Assembly (NCBI GenBank): GCA_025922795.1
Contig: JAICHC010000282.1
Coordinates: 1-5,059 of the forward strand
Direction of reading: 5' to 3'
Source: Candidatus Binatia bacterium
GTDB lineage: Bacteria > Desulfobacterota_B > Binatia > UBA9968
Length of the DNA stretch: 5,059 bases
The first letter of the stretch is position 1. The number at the start of each line of letters is the position of its first letter. The translations under genes and the position numbers were made by a program. The notes under the pieces are model-generated. The model was not told the origin of the DNA. It was given only the letters and a program-made list of their open reading frames with translations, and searched no databases. Shown here piece after piece: positions 1 to 4,343 of the stretch.

Positions 1-106
1 CTTTGGCATCGAGAGCTGCTCTTAATTTTTTGAGGTGCTCGTCACGGGGGATTACGTGTTTTCCCTTCATGTGGCCACAGCGCTTGGGCCAGACCTGATC
101 TTCAAG
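1..106 (-). pseudogene. Isocitrate lyase/PEP mutase family fragment (inverted piece)
   Basis: Read on the minus strand, bases 106 to 1 encode LEDQVWPKRCGH followed by a GK.VIP stretch and LKKLRAALDAK. This is the conserved core of the isocitrate lyase/phosphoenolpyruvate mutase superfamily. KRCGH is the active-site loop, with the catalytic cysteine, typical of isocitrate and 2-methylisocitrate lyases. About 35 residues are visible out of roughly 290 in a family member. The upstream side, before LEDQ, is lost at about base 106, where sequence coding on the other strand begins. The piece may continue beyond the left edge of the window. It has no start codon and no ribosome binding site, so it is a remnant and not a gene. 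The next downstream block of the family, ARTDAR, lies immediately to the right but on the plus strand. The family assignment is firm; the substrate of the ancestral enzyme cannot be told. Confidence 0.75.
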
Positions 107-109
107 AAA

Positions 110-226
110 GCCCGTACGGACGCGCGCCAAACGCTCGGGCTTGATGAGGTGATCGAACGCGGGATCGCTTTCAAAGAAGCCGGAGCGGATGCGGTTTTCC
201 CTCTCAAGCTCACCCCGTTCCAGCAT
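110..226 (+). pseudogene. Isocitrate lyase/PEP mutase family fragment (ARTDAR block)
   Basis: The plus strand encodes ARTDAR, then GLDEVIERGIAFKEAGADAV and FPLKLTP. This matches the superfamily block usually seen as ARTDA...GLDEAIERA..Y.EAGAD.iFPEAL, in which the ARTDA segment lines the metal and substrate site. Similarity fades after about base 226. The 5' part of the protein is missing: upstream bases instead carry the preceding protein block in reverse orientation. An open frame runs from a GTG at 35 to 313, but its first 25 codons are antisense to the other fragment and no Shine-Dalgarno precedes it, so I do not call a functional CDS. The glutamate expected in FPE is replaced (FPL), consistent with decay. 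This could be half of an inverted gene, a scrap of a second copy, or a metagenome assembly joint. Confidence 0.7.
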
Positions 227-299
227 TCCGGTAGAATGACGGAGCGAACGTGCTATAAACGATACGCCGTGAAAATCTCATGCGAGGGAGAAAACAATC

Positions 300-492
300 G
301 ACTGGGAGAATGATCCGAGCGGTCGAAATTCTGTGAAACTGCCGGTTACGCGATGGCGGCAACGGCAAGCTGCTCGTCGTTGAAACGGTCGTGCCCCGGG
401 TAATGCGCGCCGCCGGACAAAATCCGCGATTTGAGATGCTGCTGCTTTTACGCAGCTATGAACGCAAATTCGGAGCGGAGGTCAAACATGAG
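300..492 (+). pseudogene. Decayed O-methyltransferase (Methyltransf_2-like) remnant
   Basis: Two frames joined by one extra base read DWEND (300-314), then RAVEIL-stop-NCR (316-342) and GKLLVVETVVP (about 361-399). This follows the SAM-dependent O-methyltransferase pattern HDWdDerAv.ILrnCR....GrLLvvE.vvP of the plant-type/acetylserotonin O-methyltransferase family, near its C-terminal catalytic region. The TGA at 334-336 sits where the family usually has arginine (CGA to TGA is one change). One inserted base near 315 explains the frame change. The open frame continues through FEMLLLLRSYERKFGAEV, loosely like the following D..ML....gReRt..E block, and overlaps the start of the UbiD gene. The N-terminal domain and Rossmann core are absent. 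The core motifs are clear. The tail past about 410 is weak and may be coincidental. Confidence 0.55.
477..482 (+). promoter_or_regulatory. Shine-Dalgarno of the UbiD-family gene
   Basis: GGAGGT ends five bases before the ATG at 488. This selects that ATG over the in-frame TTG at 431 and ATG at 458, neither of which has a comparable site. The site lies inside the O-methyltransferase remnant, so the remnant now serves as the leader of the decarboxylase gene. Confidence 0.7.
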
Positions 493-1906
493 CTACAAGG
501 ATGTTCGCGAGTGGATTCATCAGGTCGATGAAATGGGCGAGCTCAAAATCATTCACGGCGCAGATTGGAATCTCGAGATTGGCGCGCTCTCGGTGCTTGC
601 ATCGAAGCACAAAGAAAACAGTCCGGCGTTGCTCTTTGACCGGATCAAAGATTATCCGGCGGGATATCGCATTCTCGTCGGCTTCTTCGAGAGTCTTACG
701 CGCTCGGCGCTGACGACCAATTTGCCGCTCGACATCACGCGCGAAGGCTTTATTCGCGCATGGCGCGATCGCCTGGCGACGCCCGCGCATATTCCACCCG
801 TAACGGTTTCGAACGGCCCAGTGATGGAAAACGTTTATCATGGCGACGACATTGATCTGCTTAAGTTTCCGGTGCCGCGTTGGCACGAACGCGACGGCGG
901 GCGCTACATCGGCACGGGCCACGTGGTCATCACGCGTGATCCCGACGAGGACTGGGTCAACGTAGGCTGTTACCGGGTCATGGTGCACGGCCGAAACACG
1001 ATGGGCATGAATATCTCGCCCGGCAAGCATGGGAGATTGCACCGGCAGAAATATTTCGATCAGGGCAAGTCCTGCCCGGTGGTCTGCTGCTTCGGTGTTG
1101 ACCCATTGCTGCACATGATCGCCACTCGTCCCGAGCCCTATGGACGGAGCGAATTCGATGCCGTCGGCGGCATAAAAGGCGAGGCGGTGGAAGTCATTCG
1201 TGGCGAGGTTACCGGCTTGCCGATTCCTGCCTACGCAGAAATCGCAATCGAGGGCAAGTTCTTGCCGGACCAAGGCAAGGAAGAGGGACCTTTCAGTGAG
1301 TGGACCGGTTACTACGCCAGCGGTGAGAAATTCGAACCGCTGATCAAGGTCGAAGCGCTCTACCACCGCAACGAGCCGATCATCACCGCGTCGCCGGAAT
1401 ATCGCCCGACCGCGCGTGCCGAACATTGCTACGAGCTATTGCGCGCGGCCTATATTCGCGATCAGGTCGAAAAAGCCGGAGTGCCGGATGTCAAAGCCGT
1501 GGCCAGCTATTATCGACGATTTTTGACTGTGATCTCGATTCGCCAGCGCTATCCCGGCCACGCACGCCAAGCCGGTTTGATGGCCAGTCAGTGCCAGGGT
1601 GCGGCCTACCTGGGTCGATACGTGGTTGTGGTCGACGACGATATCGACGCTTACGACATCAATGACGTGCTATGGGCTATGTGCAGCCGCGCAGATCCGC
1701 TCGACTCCGCCGAGATTCTCCGGCGCTGCTGGAGCGGCCCACTCGATCCGATCATACCGCGTGAGCGCAAGGGGTTCAGCTCGCGCATGATCATCGACGC
1801 CTGCCGCCCGTTTGAATGGCGCGATCAATTTCCGCCCGCTGCCGAGATCAGCGCCGAGCGTCAACAGGCTGTTATGAAGAAGTGGAAGCAGGAGCTGTTT
1901 AGTTGA
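488..1906 (+). CDS. UbiD-family prenylated-FMN-dependent decarboxylase
   Basis: The 472-residue product has the usual length for UbiD/Fdc enzymes, which use prenylated FMN to (de)carboxylate aromatic or alpha,beta-unsaturated acids. The start MSYKDVREWI and the NLEIGAL block are typical of the N-terminal domain. The cofactor domain carries WVNVGCYRVMVHGRN at about 156-170. By spacing against the Aspergillus Fdc1 residues, the metal ligands would be N158, H181 (GKHG) and E222 (SEFDAVGG). The catalytic Arg-Glu-Glu set would be R163, E266 and E271 (EEGPFSEWTGYY). All six are present at the expected spacing, so the enzyme should be active. C-terminal blocks VVVVDDDIDAYDINDVLWA (about 379-397) and SGPLDPIIP complete the fold. 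The protein is cytoplasmic. No UbiX partner lies in the window, so prenyl-FMN must come from elsewhere. The substrate cannot be deduced. The gene is convergent with everything to its right and appears monocistronic within this window. Confidence 0.95.
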   Translation: MSYKDVREWIHQVDEMGELKIIHGADWNLEIGALSVLASKHKENSPALLFDRIKDYPAGYRILVGFFESLTRSALTTNLPLDITREGFIRAWRDRLATPAHIPPVTVSNGPVMENVYHGDDIDLLKFPVPRWHERDGGRYIGTGHVVITRDPDEDWVNVGCYRVMVHGRNTMGMNISPGKHGRLHRQKYFDQGKSCPVVCCFGVDPLLHMIATRPEPYGRSEFDAVGGIKGEAVEVIRGEVTGLPIPAYAEIAIEGKFLPDQGKEEGPFSEWTGYYASGEKFEPLIKVEALYHRNEPIITASPEYRPTARAEHCYELLRAAYIRDQVEKAGVPDVKAVASYYRRFLTVISIRQRYPGHARQAGLMASQCQGAAYLGRYVVVVDDDIDAYDINDVLWAMCSRADPLDSAEILRRCWSGPLDPIIPRERKGFSSRMIIDACRPFEWRDQFPPAAEISAERQQAVMKKWKQELFS

Positions 1907-1972
1907 TGCAAGGCAGTCGAGGTTGACCGCCAACCGTGCGATTAAAGAATCCGGTATTGGTTCAGTTGGGTC

Positions 1973-2044
1973 AAGATCTCTCACTTGGTTTGAGATGACA
2001 AATGCTGGCTGACCCGTCATTCCAAGCGCGGAGCGATGAATCTT
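1973..2044. repeat. Imperfect inverted repeat resembling a dispersed intergenic element
   Basis: The left arm (1973-1999) starts AAGAT and ends ATGAC. The right arm (2016-2044) starts GTCATTCCAAGCG and ends ATCTT. Outer and inner five bases are exact complements, with partial matching between, around a 16-base centre. The right arm resembles the GTCATTCCGAGCGAAGCGAG-type sequence I recall as recurring between genes in many bacterial genomes. It may therefore be a degenerate member of a REP/MITE-like family. No target-site duplication or transposase is visible. Confidence 0.45.
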
Positions 2045-2107
2045 TCCCGGTGGTCAATTTTCATGGTGCATGTGGAATGAGCCCACTACAGAAATCCGGA
2101 CACTAGC

Positions 2108-2138
2108 GCGAGGCCCGAGCTGTTAACTCGGGCCTCGC
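2108..2138. terminator. Perfect 12-bp hairpin between convergent genes
   Basis: GCGAGGCCCGAG (2108-2119) pairs exactly with CTCGGGCCTCGC (2127-2138) around a seven-base loop. The G+C-rich stem lies between the UbiD-family stop, about 200 bases away, and the small minus-strand gene. It could stop transcription from either side, but neither strand has a T tract right after the stem, so intrinsic termination is only possible and not shown. Confidence 0.4.
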
Positions 2139-2189
2139 TACCTTCCGAAGATGTGTTGACCCGTTGTCGCGAAGGATCCGTAGGATTCT

Positions 2190-2224
2190 AAAAGGAAGCC
2201 AGACTCTTGCGAGTCTGGCCTCCT
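2190..2224 (-). terminator. Candidate intrinsic terminator of the small minus-strand gene
   Basis: On the minus strand a stem with nine perfect pairs (GCCAGACTC, 2198-2206, with GAGTCTGGC, 2211-2219) and a four-base loop is extended by four more pairs after one mismatch. It ends in CTTCCTTTTAG, a short T-rich run. The T run is present only in the minus direction, so it fits termination of the gene ending at 2308. The outermost bases of the stem overlap the neighbouring hairpin. Confidence 0.6.
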
Positions 2225-2256
2225 GCCACTGAACGTGACGGGGGGTTCAGTGGCAG
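2223..2256. other. Stem-loop, perfect 12-bp stem
   Basis: CTGCCACTGAAC (2223-2234) pairs exactly with GTTCAGTGGCAG (2245-2256). The ten-base loop contains a G run on the plus strand (C run in the minus-strand transcript). It shares terminal bases with the stem-loops on both sides, forming a compact three-hairpin block in the predicted 3' untranslated region of the small minus-strand gene. Confidence 0.6.
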
Positions 2257-2304
2257 CCGCTGTCCCGTGGGAGCTGTGCTGAAGGAGGCAGCGCGGGACG
2301 CGGC
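2256..2304. other. Bulged stem-loop directly after the small gene's stop
   Basis: GCCGC plus GTCCCG (2256-2267, one bulged T at 2261) pairs with CGGGAC plus GCGGC (2294-2304), giving eleven pairs around a 26-base apical region. A possible inner GCTG/CAGC stem lies within that region. It begins three bases after the stop codon of the small minus-strand gene. It may act as a 3' stability or termination structure. Confidence 0.5.
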
Positions 2305-2307
2305 TTG

Positions 2308-2505
2308 CTAATTCAGCTTGGAGTTTTCTGCTAGCTGGAAGTATTTGCTCCGTTGCAAGCGGCGTTGCAGGTAGGTGTTTTTTGGCCAGTCCCAATTGCG
2401 TCCAGGCAATTCCTCGCCAGAATAAGCCGCGCCGTTTACCCTGCTCTGTAAAAATATCAATTGCCAATAGCTCGGTTTCGCTGTTTGGGTTTCCATCGCT
2501 TTCAT
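2308..2505 (-). CDS. Small protein of unknown function (65 aa)
   Basis: I do not recognise this protein. It begins MKAMETQTAKPSYWQLIFLQ and ends YFQLAENSKLN. It has no cysteine, no membrane span and no signal peptide. It is rich in Q, N, R, K and aromatics (YW near residues 13-14, a WDW at about 38-40, basic QRRLQRSK at about 47-54). It looks soluble and basic. The start at 2505 is preceded by AAGGAGGG with a six-base spacer, a near-consensus Shine-Dalgarno. An alternative in-frame ATG at 2559 with a weaker GGGGAG upstream would add 18 residues. The gene stands alone, 623 bases beyond the stop of the upstream binding-protein gene, with direct repeats before it and three packed hairpins and a terminator after it. 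This arrangement argues for a real independent transcription unit. Its base composition is more A+T-rich than its neighbours. It could be a regulator, a peptide precursor or a chance ORF. Confidence 0.55.
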   Translation of the reverse strand: MKAMETQTAKPSYWQLIFLQSRVNGAAYSGEELPGRNWDWPKNTYLQRRLQRSKYFQLAENSKLN

Positions 2506-2509
2506 CTCC

Positions 2510-2519
2510 GTCCCTCCTT
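2510..2519 (-). promoter_or_regulatory. Strong Shine-Dalgarno of the small gene
   Basis: The minus strand reads GAAGGAGGGACGGAG immediately before the ATG at 2505-2503. AAGGAGGG is complementary to nearly the whole anti-Shine-Dalgarno and is well spaced. It is among the strongest translation signals in the window and supports the 65-codon start over the longer frame. Confidence 0.6.
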
Positions 2520-2563
2520 CGGTCACGTTTTTTAGACGATTGAAATATTCGACTAGCATACGA

Positions 2564-2635
2564 TTTTGCTCCCCTAACAAATTTTTCCTTTCCTACAGAA
2601 CTGTCTTGCTTTGATCGCAAATAATTTTTGCTCCC
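2564..2635 (-). repeat. Direct repeat GGGAGCAAAA upstream of the small gene
   Basis: The ten-base sequence GGGAGCAAAA (minus strand) occurs at 2573-2564 and again at 2635-2626. The 62 bases between starts are close to six helical turns. Both copies lie within 130 bases upstream of the small gene's start. A nine-base version, GGGAGCAAA, recurs at 3013-3005. They could be paired binding sites for a regulator of the small gene. I could not assign a convincing -35/-10 pair nearby. Confidence 0.35.
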
Positions 2636-2661
2636 GTGTTGTCCGTGGTAGAGCAGAACCC

Positions 2662-2751
2662 GTGCCGGTCTGTAACATCTGCCGGTTAAACGGCTTGTCA
2701 CCTGTTGTCCGGGAAAGTTCGATGATAGGGCGGGGCAGCGCAGACCGGCAC
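2662..2751. repeat. 11-bp perfect inverted repeat, widely spaced
   Basis: GTGCCGGTCTG at 2662-2672 is the exact reverse complement of CAGACCGGCAC at 2741-2751, with 68 bases between. A small GCCG/CGGC hairpin lies inside at about 2691-2694. No transposase or target duplication is visible. It could be a long-range stem or a remnant of a small mobile element. Confidence 0.4.
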
Positions 2752-2921
2752 TTCAGCCGCGCCAATCATTCGGTCAGAAATGCCGGGTAGAGGCCCGCAT
2801 CGAGAGCTGCGCCCCTGGAGCGATGATTCCCGCCCGCTCTCAAAAGTGGGTAAAAATTCACCAGATGCTTGAACGACCAAGGCGGTCGCACCCCGATAAG
2901 CACTGCAATGGAGAGAATCGC

Positions 2922-2942
2922 CGGGGCCTTAGCTGGGCCCCG
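2922..2942. terminator. G+C-rich hairpin, possible end of the binding-protein transcript
   Basis: CGGGGCC (2922-2928) pairs exactly with GGCCCCG (2936-2942) around a seven-base loop. On the minus strand it lies about 190 bases after the stop codon of the substrate-binding-protein gene and is the nearest strong hairpin I see there. No T tract follows on that strand, so a terminator role is tentative. Confidence 0.3.
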
Positions 2943-3128
2943 AGTAATGGAGTAATAAAGTATTGGGCTTTCGGAACCCGACACTCCAACATCCAGTATT
3001 TCAATTTGCTCCCAAATTGCGAAATAGCAGCTCCATCAATTGAATCGCCACCGGTCTGATGATTTCTTTCATTACGGAATCTACGAACGCTTGGCTTTCC
3101 ATCTCAAAATCGTAGAATCCGTCCGGGA

Positions 3129-4115
3129 TTATCTTCTTTCCCTGATCACTTGATCGACCCAGGTATAATCCATCACCTTGGGCACGGGCACGGCGCTGGG
3201 AATCAATTTCGCAGCCAATGCTTCGTCGTAAATTTGCTGCAGATCCTTGAGTGGGATCTTGCCGTCCGCCGTGAAACCGTTTAGCCAAACCCGGTACGAA
3301 TCTTCCGCGACCTTGGGCGTGAGCTTCCACTTGTTTTGAATATAGTTGACCATCCAGGATTTTTCTTTGCGGTTGAACTCCATTGCCTCGAAGGTCGCGC
3401 GGATCACGGCTCTGACTTGCTCCGGCTCCTGCTTCAATTTGGCTTCGCGGGTTGCAATGCCGCCGGACGCCGACCGCTGGTTGAATTCCAGGGCCGAGGC
3501 GAGCTCACGATAACCTTTTTGCGTCATCACGAAGTTATGCGGCAAAGAGAGCAGGGCGGCGGCCACGTTTCGCTGGCTGAGCGACTGAACGCTGTTCGAT
3601 ACCGAACCAGTCTGTACGAATGTCAGCTGCTCGGGATTGACGCCTTTTCGCTTAACCAGATCCCGGGCAACGATGTCCTGCAGCGTTGCCAAACGATCGA
3701 CCGCGACGGTTTTTCCGATCAGATCTTCCATGCGGCGGATTTCAGGATTGGCGATAATCCAGAAGAGCGTCTTTTCGTGAGTGATCATGATGCCTTTGAA
3801 CGGGAGGCCGCGCGCGGCGGCGACCAGCGGGCTGGTGATGCCCGTCAGGTAGTCGATCTCGCCGGCCACCAGAGCCGATGTTTGCACCGCGCCGGCCATC
3901 TGGACCATTTCAACGTCCAAGCCATGTTTCTTATAGATTCCCGCGTCCTTGGCGACGAAAAAAGTCAGAAAGGTGAGACTAAAAGCCGGATAGCCGACGC
4001 GAATCTTTCTGAGCTCCTGGGCATCGACGGGCGAGCCCAGGATCCATTGGACCAACAGCGCGAATATGAGCAGATTGGTTGCCGCCATCTTTGAGTTGTT
4101 CGTGACCCTCTCCAT
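3129..4115 (-). CDS. ABC transporter substrate-binding protein, NMT1/THI5-like
   Basis: The 328-residue product has the usual length for periplasmic binding proteins of the NMT1/THI5 and SsuA/TauA-like type. These capture small organic ligands for an ABC importer. Residues 1-32 form a Sec signal peptide: basic R3 and K9, a hydrophobic stretch at about 11-27, and probable cleavage after VDA (before Q33). There is no lipobox cysteine, so the mature protein should be soluble in the periplasm. Mature motifs follow family order: IRVGYPAFS (38-46), FVAKDAGIYKKHGLDVEMV (53-71), LVAGEIDY (82-89), then AARGLPFKG (100-108), IGKTVAVD hinge strand (133-140) and a C-terminal helical part. The start at 4115 has AGGGGG five bases upstream; M10 lacks such a site. 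The next gene on the same strand is a paralogue ending 228 bases upstream. No permease or ATPase is visible, so the ligand is unknown. Confidence 0.9.
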   Translation of the reverse strand: MERVTNNSKMAATNLLIFALLVQWILGSPVDAQELRKIRVGYPAFSLTFLTFFVAKDAGIYKKHGLDVEMVQMAGAVQTSALVAGEIDYLTGITSPLVAAARGLPFKGIMITHEKTLFWIIANPEIRRMEDLIGKTVAVDRLATLQDIVARDLVKRKGVNPEQLTFVQTGSVSNSVQSLSQRNVAAALLSLPHNFVMTQKGYRELASALEFNQRSASGGIATREAKLKQEPEQVRAVIRATFEAMEFNRKEKSWMVNYIQNKWKLTPKVAEDSYRVWLNGFTADGKIPLKDLQQIYDEALAAKLIPSAVPVPKVMDYTWVDQVIRERR

Positions 4116-4130
4116 GGTTTCCCCCTGACG

Positions 4131-4146
4131 AACTTCGATCGAAGTT
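4131..4146. promoter_or_regulatory. Perfect 16-bp palindrome upstream of the binding-protein gene
   Basis: AACTTCGATCGAAGTT is fully self-complementary and lies 15 bases upstream of the ATG at 4115, four bases before the G-rich ribosome binding site. Its size and symmetry suit an operator for a dimeric repressor, or a small hairpin (six pairs, GATC loop) that affects ribosome access. No regulator gene is in the window. On the plus strand it is followed by TTTTCTTTTTCT, but no plus-strand gene precedes it, so a terminator role is unlikely. Confidence 0.45.
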
Positions 4147-4178
4147 TTCTTTTTCTATCTCTCGCACAATGCGGCCGT

Positions 4179-4200
4179 CTACGACACGTTTCTCCTCCTT
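4179..4200 (-). other. Strong Shine-Dalgarno followed by a two-codon frame
   Basis: In the gap between the two binding-protein genes the minus strand reads AAGGAGGAG (4200-4192), then AAAC and GTG TCG TAG. This is a near-perfect ribosome binding site leading only to a start-serine-stop frame. It may be chance, a minimal leader, or the fossil of a lost gene start. Nothing else in bases 4147-4343 looks coding. Confidence 0.3.
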
Positions 4201-4343
4201 TGCACGCAGTAGAACCTGGAGATCGCTCTCGATTCGACAATCGTAAGGAGCGGCTAGGCGCTAATCCAGGAAAAGATCTGCCCTGCCGTTCGATGTGAGT
4301 TGGCTCTGGAGCTAAAGGAGGCGCTCGGCCACTCATAGGAGAG

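Larger units (their letters stand above)
1907..2307. other. Convergent intergenic region rich in inverted repeats
   Basis: This 400-bp stretch separates the UbiD-family stop codon from the stop codon of the small minus-strand gene. I see no coding sequence in it. Its content is a degenerate inverted repeat (1973-2044), a perfect 12-bp hairpin (2108-2138) and three abutting stem-loops (2193-2304), listed separately. Bases 2045-2107 and 2139-2189 show nothing recognisable. Confidence 0.7.
2506..3128. other. Long intergenic region without a recognised gene
   Basis: The 623 bases between the small gene and the binding-protein gene to its right contain several short open frames on both strands, of up to about 80 codons. 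None has a convincing ribosome binding site, known motif or consistent composition. The region does hold the GGGAGCAAAA repeats, an 11-bp inverted repeat (2662-2751), a G+C-rich hairpin (2922-2942), a degenerate octamer stretch (2942-2965) and a 33-codon frame at its right end (3001-3102). Confidence 0.6.

Noticed and set aside
35..313. 92-codon plus-strand frame as an intact gene
   Set aside because: Only codons 26-64 show family similarity. The first part is antisense to the inverted fragment and no ribosome binding site precedes the GTG.
482..1426. 314-codon open frame on the minus strand
   Set aside because: It lies entirely antisense to the UbiD-family gene, has no recognisable motifs and reads as the codon-bias shadow of that gene.
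1670..2020. 116-codon minus-strand frame crossing the UbiD stop
   Set aside because: It is mostly antisense to the UbiD C-terminus, and the remainder is the dispersed-repeat-like region.
2108..2304. CRISPR array
   Set aside because: The inverted repeats differ in sequence from one another. There is no repeated unit with unique spacers.
2638..2712. Possible tRNA (contains GGTAGAGCAG and a GTA-containing loop)
   Set aside because: No paired D-arm, no TTCGA-type T loop and no matching acceptor ends, so the resemblance is local chance.
2698..2984. Two overlapping minus-strand frames of 60 and 72 codons
   Set aside because: No ribosome binding site, no recognised motif, and the hairpin at 2922-2942 lies inside the longer one.
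2823..3059. 78-codon plus-strand frame
   Set aside because: It runs through the hairpin and degenerate octamer spacer and reads as low-complexity non-coding sequence.
3336..4094. 252-codon open frame on the plus strand
   Set aside because: It is antisense to the first substrate-binding protein, whose signal peptide, motifs and length are all convincing.
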